From contig NZ_QVTC01000018.1 in the NCBI RefSeq assembly GCF_003429085.1, forward strand, positions 54,406 to 118,405: a stretch of DNA of 64,000 bases. Reading direction: 5' to 3'. The translations under genes and the position numbers were made by a program. The notes beneath the pieces were generated by a model that saw only the letters and a list, made by a program, of their open reading frames with translations, was not told the DNA's origin and did no database searches. Below are positions 1 to 7,788 of the stretch, in pieces; within the stretch, counting starts at the first letter, position 1, and each line of letters opens with the position of its first letter. Source of the DNA: Bacillus sp. V59.32b (GTDB lineage: Bacteria > Bacillota > Bacilli > Bacillales > DSM-1321).

Positions 1-201
1 TAGCCGATTTTGGATATCGATGATCTGCTGCTGTAAGGCCGCCCTCCAGTCAGAGGTCCCAAGCTTCTCCCGCTGTTCTTCGACTTGCTTATATTGGGCA
101 TATGTAAACAATAAAACTAATATCCCCACGATGATTGCAATGACCTGGAGGCGTTTTCGGGCGAGCAGCTTCATCATTTCATTCTGAATAAGATTAGCCA
201 A
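1..201 (-). CDS. ABC-2 type exporter permease, N-terminal part (cut by window edge)
   Basis: Membrane subunit of an ABC exporter whose ATPase lies just upstream in the same operon. Only the first 67 codons are in the window. They show a short basic cytoplasmic N-terminus (MMKLLARKR), one hydrophobic helix at about residues 18-35, and then a charged segment, which is the usual start of ABC-2 permeases. The start is inferred to be the TTG at 201. It overlaps the ATPase stop codon, and GAGGTGG lies just before it, so the two genes are translationally coupled. The substrate cannot be told. The 3' end lies outside the window. Confidence 0.75.
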   Translation of the reverse strand, partial: MANLIQNEMMKLLARKRLQVIAIIVGILVLLFTYAQYKQVEEQREKLGTSDWRAALQQQIIDIQNRL

Positions 202-1108
202 TCCCGCCACCTCCCTCGGTCAGTTCTAGGAATAATTCCTCCAGCGCGGGTAATTTACGATTCATTTCCATAACCTGAACGCCTTCTTCGATTAATTCCC
301 GGTTCCAGTTAGCAGCCTGTTTTTCTTCATATGGAGTGACAAGATATTCATCATTCATTTCAATCACTTCGGTATATCGGCTTAAAACCTCTTTTCCTTT
401 TCGGATTGGTTCGAGTCTCCAAATGATTTTTTCCTGTTTGTTCAGCAAATTATCGACCGTATCCACCTGAATGATTTCACCCTTTGAAATGATTGCAACC
501 CGGTCGCAGAGCAGCTGAATTTCACTTAATAAATGGCTGGATACGAGGACACTTAGCCCTTCCTGCTCCGCGAGCGCCCGGATGAATTGCCTCATTTCCC
601 GGATGCCCGCGGGATCGAGCCCGTTGGTCGGTTCATCCAGGATCAATACCTTTGGCTTATTTAACAAGGCCTGGGCAATGCCAAGCCTTTGTCTCATTCC
701 GAGGGAATAGGTTTTGACTTTGTCATGAATCCGCGCTTCCATTCCGACAAGCGAAACCACCTCCTGTATTCTTCGTTCATCCACTTCTGGAAGCATCCGC
801 GCGAAATGCAATAAATTATCATAGCCGCTCAAAAAAGGATAAAGCTCAGGATTTTCAACGATACAGCCCAAATACTGCATAGCCTTGGTGAAATCCGTTC
901 TCACATCATAGCCACAAATATGGATCGAACCTGCAGTCGGTTTGATCAAACCAACAAGCATTCGGATGGTGGTCGTTTTCCCCGCCCCATTCGGACCGAG
1001 AAATCCGAACACTTCTCCTTCTCGCAGTTCAAAGCTTAAGCCTTTGATAATTTCTTTTCTTTTGATTGTTTTCCGTAAATCGGTGACTGTAAGCGTGACC
1101 CGGCTCAT
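194..1108 (-). CDS. ABC transporter ATP-binding protein (exporter, DrrA/CcmA-like)
   Basis: Nucleotide-binding subunit of an ABC exporter, 304 aa. Walker A (GPNGAGKTT) is near residue 38, the signature YSLGMRQRLG near 134, Walker B (VLILDEP) near 156 and the H-loop (SSHLL) near 190. A C-terminal regulatory extension of about 85 residues follows, as in two-gene drug or bacteriocin exporters. I chose the ATG at 1108 because it overlaps the stop of the upstream hydrolase (ATGA) and has GGAGGAG 8 nt upstream. A longer in-frame start at 1126 would destroy this arrangement. It forms an operon with the SGNH gene and the permease. Substrate unknown. Confidence 0.9.
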   Translation of the reverse strand: MSRVTLTVTDLRKTIKRKEIIKGLSFELREGEVFGFLGPNGAGKTTTIRMLVGLIKPTAGSIHICGYDVRTDFTKAMQYLGCIVENPELYPFLSGYDNLLHFARMLPEVDERRIQEVVSLVGMEARIHDKVKTYSLGMRQRLGIAQALLNKPKVLILDEPTNGLDPAGIREMRQFIRALAEQEGLSVLVSSHLLSEIQLLCDRVAIISKGEIIQVDTVDNLLNKQEKIIWRLEPIRKGKEVLSRYTEVIEMNDEYLVTPYEEKQAANWNRELIEEGVQVMEMNRKLPALEELFLELTEGGGGIG

Positions 1109-1908
1109 TGCTGCTTCTCCTCCCATTTGATCAAAGGAGCCACCCGTTCAGAAATCAAACGGTAGCCTTCCTGGTTCGGATGGAATTTATCCGTATATAG
1201 ATAGTCATTAACCGATAATTGAAATAAGTCGAAGGTAGGAACGAAAACCGTTTTTGGAAAACTTGAACTCGCAGCCTCGCCTTGATAATTCCACTCCCTG
1301 ACGACCTTACTCGTTTCACTGCCGTCTTCCAGTTCGATAAAGGGGTTATACAGGCCAAGGTAGAATATCGTCGCCTCGCTGTTTGCTTTGCGGATATCTG
1401 TAAAAATCGAATGGAGGTTGCGGACATATTCAGACTGGTATTTACCTATTTCATTAGGGTTACGATCCATAAGGGTTTGCCCTCCTTGAAATAAATCATT
1501 TCCGCCGATCGTAATCAAAATCGTGTCTGACGCAGCCAACTGGCGTTGTACCTCGCTTTGCTTGACCTGTTCCCTTAGTTCCCCTGAAGTCTGGCCGTTT
1601 ATTCCAAGATTTTGCAGTGTCACCTCATTTTCAAAGCGATCCTGAATGTCCTCTGTAACAAGCCCGACATATCCTTTTCCTGTTTCATCACCAGTACCTC
1701 TTGTCAATGAATCCCCCAATGCCACGATAGTAAACTCCCGGTTGTCCATTTCCTGGACATGACTGGTATCTTTATTCTCTATTTCACCTTCTGAATGGTC
1801 TCCGTAATAATCCTGAACCGCCCATCCAAAACCGAAAAGCCATAATACACCGAATAAAATAGACAGGATGGTGACGATTTTCACTGTACTTCTACGCAGA
1901 ATGATCAA
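1105..1908 (-). CDS. SGNH/GDSL family hydrolase, membrane-anchored or secreted
   Basis: Probable esterase or lipase of the SGNH superfamily, resembling the YpmR/LipC type of Bacillus. A hydrophobic N-terminal signal or anchor (VTILSILFGVLWLFGFG) precedes a polar linker. The catalytic blocks are GDSLTRG (nucleophile Ser), the IGGNDL block with the oxyanion Asn, and DKFHPNQEG with the Asp/His pair near the C-terminus. The frame is open up to 1986, but a good sigma-A promoter lies inside that extension (1922-1949), so the start must be downstream of it. TTG 1908, CTG 1899 and GTG 1884 are the candidates, and GGGAG directly precedes 1908. The gene is first in an operon with the ABC exporter, which suggests the exporter handles a lipid or lipid-like molecule. 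That link is inference. Confidence 0.8.
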   Translation of the reverse strand: MIILRRSTVKIVTILSILFGVLWLFGFGWAVQDYYGDHSEGEIENKDTSHVQEMDNREFTIVALGDSLTRGTGDETGKGYVGLVTEDIQDRFENEVTLQNLGINGQTSGELREQVKQSEVQRQLAASDTILITIGGNDLFQGGQTLMDRNPNEIGKYQSEYVRNLHSIFTDIRKANSEATIFYLGLYNPFIELEDGSETSKVVREWNYQGEAASSSFPKTVFVPTFDLFQLSVNDYLYTDKFHPNQEGYRLISERVAPLIKWEEKQQ

Positions 1909-1921
1909 CTCCCGACAGTTT

Positions 1922-1949
1922 ATAATACAACCATTAAAACATAATTCAA
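1922..1949 (-). promoter_or_regulatory. sigma-A-like promoter for the SGNH-ABC operon
   Basis: On the minus strand TTGAAT (1944-1949) and TATTAT (1922-1927) are separated by 16 bp. The predicted transcript would start near 1915, just before GGGAG, giving a very short leader. This argues against the longer in-frame start at 1986. Confidence 0.55.
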
Positions 1950-1986
1950 CACCAAATGAAAAATTTGTTATCCGCAAAATAAACAT

Positions 1987-2020
1987 AAAAAAAACCAGCC
2001 CCCGTTACAGAGACTGGTTT
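1987..2020 (-). terminator. Rho-independent terminator after ncRNA copy 1
   Basis: On the minus strand AAACCAG pairs with CTGGTTT around a 15-nt loop and is followed by eight T. It ends leftward transcripts coming from the ncRNA copies and lies only about 40 nt upstream of the SGNH promoter. Confidence 0.75.
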
Positions 2021-2030
2021 TGTTTACAAA

Positions 2031-2222
2031 TATGTAAGCCGCATTTGCCGTAGCCAACTAAGAAAGTTTTAAACCACCACTTCTCAAAGTGGGTGTTTGC
2101 AGAAACGTTCCTGTATATCCTTTATCCGTGATAAAGGCCCGCCATTCCGGTTTCAATATAAAACTCCCTATTACAGCTTAAAGGTTAAAACTTTATTATG
2201 CTATACGAACAATGCAGCTTAT
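2031..2222 (-). ncRNA. Rod-shaped ncRNA, copy 1 (possible 6S-type RNA)
   Basis: A 192-nt transcript is predicted on the minus strand. A promoter lies directly upstream: TTGCCA (2252-2257), 17-bp spacer, TAATAT (2229-2234). The predicted 5' end then coincides with the first strand of a terminal stem. The two ends pair (AAGCTGCATT with AATGCGGCTT). Further in, AAAGTTTTAACC pairs with GGTTTAAAACTTT. The inner parts include the hairpin CCTTTATC-ACG-GATAAAGG and a CCACTT/AAGTGG hairpin. A long interrupted rod with paired ends is the 6S RNA architecture, which would make it an RNA polymerase inhibitor. I cannot confirm the family by alignment, so 6S is tentative. A terminator at 1987-2020 follows. 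A near-identical copy lies 343 bp to the right. Confidence 0.55.
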
Positions 2223-2373
2223 ATAGCTATATTACAGGAAAGATGAGCAAATGGCAAGAAGAAGGTTCTTCCAAAAGTCATTCCCCAGAAGAGTTTAGAC
2301 TCATTTTTTACTTTTTTAAGTACGTTCCCTACAGTTAAATTGTAAAGTCATATATCAGGATTTTATTTAAAAA

Positions 2374-2565
2374 TATGTAAGCCGCACTTGCCGTAGCCAA
2401 CTAAGAAAGTTTTAAACCACCACTCCTCAAAGTGGGTGTTTGCAGAAACGTTCCTGTATATCCTTTATCCGTGATAAAGGCCCGCCATTCCGGTTTCGAT
2501 ATAAAACTCCCTATTACAGCTTAAAGGTTAAAACTTTATTATGCTATACGAACAACGCAGCTTAT
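2374..2565 (-). ncRNA. Rod-shaped ncRNA, copy 2 (possible 6S-type RNA)
   Basis: Second 192-nt copy, differing from copy 1 by a few transitions only. It has its own promoter with the same 17-bp spacing: TTGTTA (2595-2600) and TAATAT (2572-2577). Read on the minus strand, the changes in the paired arms turn A-U pairs into G-U pairs (in the terminal stem and the CCACTT hairpin). Read on the plus strand the same changes would give A-C mismatches. This fixes the strand and indicates selection on RNA structure. Unlike copy 1 it has no separate terminator, so read-through towards copy 1 is possible. Confidence 0.55.
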
Positions 2566-2629
2566 ATAGTTATATTACAGGAAATATGCTCAGGTAACAA
2601 GAAGAAGGTTCTTCCAAAACAACAATCCT

Positions 2630-2809
2630 TTACCTGTTATTTCCCACTCGCTTTTCCATCAATTTTTTCACCTTATCAGTCGGTTCCCAACAATTAAACT
2701 GATAGGTCGTATGAGTATTATAACCAAGACGCGAACAAAAATAACTCATCTTGCCTTCTTTTTTCTCAGCGCGAAAATGTATGCAGGTTGCACAGCAATG
2801 GTAGTTCAT
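2630..2809 (-). CDS. Small cysteine-rich conserved protein of unknown function
   Basis: About 59 aa with the pattern YHCCATCIHF...YFCSRLGY...FNCWEP, that is CC-x2-C-x15-C-x13-C, which suggests a small zinc-binding protein. Proteins with this pattern are, as I recall, common unnamed proteins in Bacillus. I prefer the ATG at 2809 because GAGGGG stands 8 nt before it. The frame extends to another ATG at 2968, which would add 53 poorly conserved-looking residues. The gene stands alone, upstream of and co-oriented with the two ncRNA copies. Function unknown. Confidence 0.65.
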   Translation of the reverse strand: MNYHCCATCIHFRAEKKEGKMSYFCSRLGYNTHTTYQFNCWEPTDKVKKLMEKRVGNNR

Positions 2810-3175
2810 ATAACCATTCCCCTCACTATTTGAAACCCAGGAGCCGAGAGAACCATACTTCATAGCTTTCTGACTCAGATATCTTTGTATATGCCGGAGC
2901 TTACACCGCGGTTCATCCATTGTTGCTTCTGTTTCATTATCGCTTTTTTCCGCTGTTTTGTCAGCCATTTTTGTCCCATATATTGCTAGCAGATCATGCC
3001 ATACACTGATAATTGCGCAGTTGCCCTCTTTGCATACTATATTATAAGGCTTTTCGGCTGCTGCCCGGGAGGCACAGCTTCTTCAGATATTAATATTTCA
3101 AAAATTTAATTATCTCTACTGTTTATCAAAGTTTTCATGTATTGTAAATATAAAAAAAGCTATAGGAGAGAAAGA

Positions 3176-3697
3176 ATGGAGACCTCATCATTTTTAACTA
3201 AAGTGCTCGACACCGAAGATGCGGAGCAATATATGCAGCTCCGTTTAAAAGCCTTACAGGAAAGTCCTGAAAATTTTCTGGTCACCTATCAAGAAACCAT
3301 AGAGCAGGCAGATCTTCTGCAGAGCTTTCGTGAACGTTTGAAGCCTACAGATCATGCCTATACGATGGGTATTTTTGATGAAGAACAATTAGTGAGCATC
3401 GCAACTTTAGTAAGGGATCCGCGAGTGAAAGTACTGCATAAAGCGGGTTTGATGGCTGTCTATACAGACCCGGCATACAGAAAAAAAGGCCTTTCAAAAC
3501 AGCTGGTCAGAACGATTATGAAGAAAGCCAAGGAAATGGAAGGAATAGAGCAGATTTATCTAACGGTGGTTAAGACGAATAAAGCGGCAATCTCCCTTTA
3601 TCAATCATTAGGATTTCGTACATATGGAATAGAAAAACATGCTATGAAATGGAATGGCCGCTATTGTGATGAAGATCACATGGTTCTTTTCCTTTAA
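3176..3697 (+). CDS. GNAT family N-acetyltransferase
   Basis: Transfers an acetyl group from acetyl-CoA to an amine of an unknown small molecule or protein; 173 aa. The GNAT motif A is visible as VYTDPAYRKKGLSKQLV (R/QxxGxG/A-type acetyl-CoA loop), followed by the VVKTNKAAISLYQSLGF motif B typical of the fold's end. The ATG at 3176 has GGAGAG 5 nt upstream; the frame is open from 3137 but without a better site. Single gene, convergent with the MFS gene and sharing a bidirectional terminator with it. Confidence 0.85.
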   Translation: METSSFLTKVLDTEDAEQYMQLRLKALQESPENFLVTYQETIEQADLLQSFRERLKPTDHAYTMGIFDEEQLVSIATLVRDPRVKVLHKAGLMAVYTDPAYRKKGLSKQLVRTIMKKAKEMEGIEQIYLTVVKTNKAAISLYQSLGFRTYGIEKHAMKWNGRYCDEDHMVLFL

Positions 3698-3701
3698 ACT
3701 A

Positions 3702-3736
3702 AAAAAGCTGTCTGGTTGAGTACCAGGCAGCTTTTT
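3702..3736. terminator. Bidirectional Rho-independent terminator
   Basis: AAAAAGCTG and CAGCTTTTT flank an inner CTGGT/ACCAG stem. There are A and T runs on both sides, so it serves the GNAT gene rightward and the MFS gene leftward. Confidence 0.85.
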
Positions 3737-3746
3737 GCGTTATAAA

Positions 3747-4919
3747 TTAAGGAATCCAATGAAAGTCTTTCTCCATTTTAATCAGCCATAAAGTCAGAAG
3801 GATACCCATCAGCGACAGGATGCCAAAAAAGAGATAGACGCTATAGATATCCATCTTTTCCAGGATAATTCCGCCCGTAAAGGTACTGAACCAGTTTCCT
3901 AGTCCATTGCCAATTGCGGAATACACAGTCACAGCCGTCACGGTTATATGCTGCGGGGTGATACGCCGTATATATTGCAGACCTGCTGGGATGAACAGTC
4001 CAAGTGAAAATCCCTGGATGATCGAAGTTGCATAGATAATCTCCAAGCCTGGCTGTGTAACATAAAAAATCCATCTTACTAAAGAAGCGATGCCGGCTAT
4101 CAGCGCAATCGGCAACAGGCCCAATTTCCTGATCCAGCTTCCTGCAATCCGCATAAACGGAATTTCTGATAATACAGCGAGCAAAAAGGCGATGCCGATG
4201 CCGGTATATGTACCACCCCTTGCTTCAACGAACAGACCATAATATACGTTGTTCGCGAGGTTAGGCCCAAAGATCAGGAATGTGACAGCAAGAAAAATTA
4301 AAAATCGTTTAATTCTAAACAGTTCCTTAATGCCGTGTGTAATCTTTAATTTTGCCGACTCGTTTTCCTTCGGAAGACGGAGTGCCAGCAGAGATCCAAT
4401 CGTCAAGGCGATAAAGGTCGCATAAAAAATCACCGTCGGTCCGAGATCAGTCTCGGATAGGCGCCCCATAATAAATACGGCAATCCCAAACCCAAGCGAT
4501 CCAAACAATCGTATATTCCCGTAATTGGCTTTGACCTTGCTTGTATACTGCAACGAGATACTATCTGACACAGGAATCATCGCACTTTGAAAAATTCCGA
4601 ATAAAACGGCTACACCCAGGATTAAATAATATTGATCAAAGAACAAATACCCTAACGCAAAGACCCCTGCCAACAGAGTTGTTATCGAGAGTATTTTCGT
4701 CGGCTTTCCCGTCCAGTCGCAAAACATGCCCCACAGCGGCTGAAACACAATCATAATCACCGGTCCGACTGACATGATCGTACCGATTTGGTACCCGTTT
4801 AATTTCTCGACTTCACTTAAGTAAACACTCAACAAAGGGGTCAGGCTTCCCAATGCAAAAAAGGAAAACAAATAATATCCCTGTAAATTCAAAAGGTTGA
4901 ACCTAATATGTTTATCCAA
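3747..4919 (-). CDS. MFS transporter (MFS_1-like / YwbF type)
   Basis: Twelve-helix major facilitator permease of 390 aa, close in style to the YwbF / 3-phenylpropionate-nucleoside permease branch. The loop 2-3 motif appears as GMFCDWTGKPTKIL (a variant of GxLaDrxGrkxxl). The helices are evenly spaced and both halves are complete. The start is the TTG at 4919 with GGAGG 10 nt upstream; no ATG is available near the N-terminus. The gene stands alone, so the substrate cannot be inferred. The family includes sugar, nucleoside and drug exporters or importers. Confidence 0.85.
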   Translation of the reverse strand: MDKHIRFNLLNLQGYYLFSFFALGSLTPLLSVYLSEVEKLNGYQIGTIMSVGPVIMIVFQPLWGMFCDWTGKPTKILSITTLLAGVFALGYLFFDQYYLILGVAVLFGIFQSAMIPVSDSISLQYTSKVKANYGNIRLFGSLGFGIAVFIMGRLSETDLGPTVIFYATFIALTIGSLLALRLPKENESAKLKITHGIKELFRIKRFLIFLAVTFLIFGPNLANNVYYGLFVEARGGTYTGIGIAFLLAVLSEIPFMRIAGSWIRKLGLLPIALIAGIASLVRWIFYVTQPGLEIIYATSIIQGFSLGLFIPAGLQYIRRITPQHITVTAVTVYSAIGNGLGNWFSTFTGGIILEKMDIYSVYLFFGILSLMGILLTLWLIKMEKDFHWIP

Positions 4920-5017
4920 GACTATGTATCCTCCACGTTGTTCATCTATTATTCAAATTAGCATAATCCCACAACAAAAGCTATGCAAAAAAATTGTCCA
5001 CGGAGCGGAGCAAATAA

Positions 5018-5055
5018 AGAAAGAAGCTGAACCATTGTTGGTCCAGCTTCTTTCT
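5018..5055 (-). terminator. Terminator of the small lipoprotein gene
   Basis: A 12-bp stem (AGAAAGAAGCTG with CAGCTTCTTTCT) closely follows the stop codon at 5063 on the minus strand. Confidence 0.75.
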
Positions 5056-5062
5056 GCTATAT

Positions 5063-5248
5063 TTATTGGCCTTCTTCTTCGGTTTCCTCTTCTGTACCTT
5101 CTTCAGTGCCTTCCTCAGTACCCTCTTCTGTTTCCGTTTCCTCTGTATTTGAATCTTCTGTCTCGGAATCCTCGCTGCAACCAGTGGCAACACCTACTAA
5201 CATGAAAGCAGACATTAAAGCTAATAGCCAATGTTTCAGATTTTTCAT
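5063..5248 (-). CDS. Small Glu/Thr-rich lipoprotein
   Basis: 61 aa. A basic start (MKNLKHW) and hydrophobic core lead to the lipobox VGVATGC, so the mature protein would be a lipid-anchored tail of about 35 residues. That tail is almost entirely Glu, Thr and Gly with tandem TEEG units, strongly acidic and surely unstructured. The start at 5248 has AAAGGA nearby; the upstream in-frame ATG at 5335 would bury the signal sequence. Function unknown. It could be a surface cation-binding or spacer peptide, but nothing shows this directly. Confidence 0.7.
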   Translation of the reverse strand: MKNLKHWLLALMSAFMLVGVATGCSEDSETEDSNTEETETEEGTEEGTEEGTEEETEEEGQ

Positions 5249-5446
5249 TTTTTCCTTTGCCTCCTCGATAGTTCCATTTTGGATTACAAAACTATCATAC
5301 AAGTTTTTGGGCAAAAAAGAAGATGAATCACCCATTCTTAACTATTGTTTACCATTTCTTTAAATGAGCTTGATTTTTTTATATAACATTAAAAAAACTC
5401 GGTACTATTGTGCGATTCTTTTTCTGAAAGCAGGTCCCAACTGCCC

Positions 5447-5476
5447 AAAAAACAGGGACGTCACCATCCCTGTTTA
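5447..5476 (-). terminator. Terminator of the histidine kinase gene
   Basis: AACAGGGA pairs with TCCCTGTT on the minus strand and is followed by T6, ten bases past the stop codon. Confidence 0.8.
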
Positions 5477-5485
5477 CAATCAAAA

Positions 5486-7642
5486 CTATGCACTCTTAGC
5501 AGGAAGCAAAATTCTAAAACTCGTGCCTTTATTAAGTTCGCTTTCGACAAAGACCCGGCCGTTATGGCTCTCGATTATTTTAAAGCTTACCATCAATCCC
5601 AGGCCGTTACCGGTTTTCTTCGTTGTATAAAACGGTTCGCCAAGCCTTTTTATTTTATCCGCTGGTATGCCTACCCCTGTGTCAACGATTGATATTTGAA
5701 CTTCTCCCTCTTTTAGCTCTATGTTCACCTGAAGGTTGCCGCCATTCGGCATAGCATCCATGCCATTTTTCAAGAAATTCAGGAATACTTGCTTTAAGCG
5801 ATTTTCATCACACGAAACAAGAATCTCCTCTTCCTTGCAATCGAAATGTAAATAGACATTTCTTTTCCTTGCTTCGAATTCTAGCAATGAAAGCACATTT
5901 CGAACGACCGGGACGATATTCTTCGTCTCGAGATTCAAAGTCTGCGGCTTTGCAAGCACCATAAAATCCTCTACAATATCATTCACGCGCTCGATTTCGT
6001 CGAGGATAATGTCGAGAAACTCTTGCCGCTGCGGATCGTTCTCATCCAACTGAAGGAATTCAGCATATCCTTTCATCGATGTTAATGGGTTCCTGATCTC
6101 ATGGGCGACTCCTGCCGCAAGCTGTCCAACTGCTGCCAACTTATCCTGGCGGTGAAGAGCTTCCTCAGTCTTCTTCCGTTCGGTAATATCATTTCTGATT
6201 GCAAGGTATTGATAAGGCTTTCCCTCATTCCCCAAGAAAGGAACGATTGTCGTATCGACCCAGTAATAGGAACCGTCCTTAGCCCGATTGTGGACCTCCC
6301 CTTTCCAGACCCTGCCGCTGGCAATCGTTTTCCAAAGGTCTGCAAAGAAGGCTTTTGGATGGTACCCGGAATTCAATATATTGTGATTACGGCCAATTAA
6401 CTCTTCGCGATTGTACCCGGAGATATCACAAAACTTTTTATTAACCCGGGTGATGGTCCCCTTTGCATCCGTAAAGGCCACAATGGAAGATTGATCAAGC
6501 GCATAATGGATATCGCTAACTTCTTTCAATGATTCCTTTAAGTCCTCTTCGACTTTTTTCCTGGCGGTAATATCCGTCCGGATCGCAATATACTGATACG
6601 GTTTGCCATCTGACATAAATGGAACAATCGTCGTATCAACCCAATACAAGGAACCATCCTTGGCCCGATTGCAAATTTCCCCTTTCCAGGTATGCCCCTT
6701 GGTGATGGTTTGCCAAAGCTCCGTAAAAAAATTCTTTGGGTGATAACCAGAGTTGATAATGGAATGATTCTGGCCAAGCAGCTCATCCTCGCTATATTGG
6801 GATATTTCCTGGAATTTATCGTTCACAAACGTAATAATCCCTTTTGAGTCCGTGATGGCCACAATGGCCGACTGGTCGAGAGCAGAACGGATATCTCTGA
6901 CATGCTGATCACTTCTTGCAAGACGCCTGCTTATAATCGCGCTTGAGCCCAGCAGCCCTGCCAATATGACGACAGACATAAATAGAACTAAATATACGAT
7001 AAAGGGTGTGTCATTGACCAGCTGATTAACCGTTCTAACCGGTGTATTAGTGGGAAGGGCCCTTTGCAATAACAGATGTCCTTGTGCAATTGCACCTGTC
7101 ATGATAAAGGTGGAAACCGGCTTAAACCAGAGACGATTGGCTGTTCCCATTCGGTTCCCATAAAACAAAATCATAAGCGCAAATAAAAATAAAGTAAAAA
7201 CGATGGCAAAAGTCACGATTAGCATCATTATTTGAAGCTTGAGGCTGTAGTTTAATGAATACATTCCAATCACATAATTGGAAAGCAGTGCAAAGGTAAG
7301 CAACAGACTGCAAATGACTACATTAGACAAACGGAGCTTTTCTGCAGTAACCGTGAAAAAGCCCATCGCAGTCAACGCAATTCCCAGAACGATCGATAAA
7401 ATGGCAACCGGCAAATTATAGGTAGCCGCGCCACTCATGTCGAAGGCCCGAACTCCCAAAAAGTTCAAAGTCCAAATTCCGATTTCCATAGAAAAACTTG
7501 CTCCAAGAAAGAGGAATCTCTTATTTCGCTCTGCAGTTTGCAGCATTGTTAACAAATCAAGCGCAGTATAGGTAGCGATAAAAGTTAAGATGATTGCCAC
7601 CAATAATAAAATCGGATTGGAGGATACAATACTAGCGTCCAT
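5486..7642 (-). CDS. Membrane sensor histidine kinase with MHYT-like region and two PAS domains
   Basis: Autophosphorylating sensor kinase of 718 aa. Residues 1-240 hold about seven membrane helices arranged like an MHYT sensor, but the signature is degenerate: the GIWxMHF-type block reads GIWTLNFLGVRAF, so the ligand His and Met are lost. Two PAS domains follow (about 260-375 and 385-500). They are near-duplicates, sharing WVDTTIVPF and GKPYQY blocks. HisKA has the phospho-His in AAGVAHEIRNPLTSMKGY, and HATPase_c shows N, DTGVGI and NGLGL boxes. The H-box resembles the sporulation phosphorelay kinases KinA/KinB/KinE, so feeding Spo0F is plausible but unproven. No response regulator is adjacent, which also fits. 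The ATG at 7642 follows AAAGGTG; a GTG at 7651 is less likely. Confidence 0.9.
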   Translation of the reverse strand: MDASIVSSNPILLLVAIILTFIATYTALDLLTMLQTAERNKRFLFLGASFSMEIGIWTLNFLGVRAFDMSGAATYNLPVAILSIVLGIALTAMGFFTVTAEKLRLSNVVICSLLLTFALLSNYVIGMYSLNYSLKLQIMMLIVTFAIVFTLFLFALMILFYGNRMGTANRLWFKPVSTFIMTGAIAQGHLLLQRALPTNTPVRTVNQLVNDTPFIVYLVLFMSVVILAGLLGSSAIISRRLARSDQHVRDIRSALDQSAIVAITDSKGIITFVNDKFQEISQYSEDELLGQNHSIINSGYHPKNFFTELWQTITKGHTWKGEICNRAKDGSLYWVDTTIVPFMSDGKPYQYIAIRTDITARKKVEEDLKESLKEVSDIHYALDQSSIVAFTDAKGTITRVNKKFCDISGYNREELIGRNHNILNSGYHPKAFFADLWKTIASGRVWKGEVHNRAKDGSYYWVDTTIVPFLGNEGKPYQYLAIRNDITERKKTEEALHRQDKLAAVGQLAAGVAHEIRNPLTSMKGYAEFLQLDENDPQRQEFLDIILDEIERVNDIVEDFMVLAKPQTLNLETKNIVPVVRNVLSLLEFEARKRNVYLHFDCKEEEILVSCDENRLKQVFLNFLKNGMDAMPNGGNLQVNIELKEGEVQISIVDTGVGIPADKIKRLGEPFYTTKKTGNGLGLMVSFKIIESHNGRVFVESELNKGTSFRILLPAKSA

Positions 7643-7788
7643 TAACAACACCTTTCTCTAGACTTCAATCATACCAAAATAATCTTAGCCTATTTAAAGA
7701 AAGACAACAATACATGTGAGAATAATTGTTCACACGTCGGCCACACTTTTGAGTACTTTTCTATATAACTTCTGGTATAATTTTCTAT

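Noticed and set aside
2440..2697. Plus-strand frame of 85 codons across ncRNA copy 2
   Set aside because: The equivalent frame in copy 1 has amino-acid changes and an earlier stop, while the base changes fit RNA structure on the other strand.
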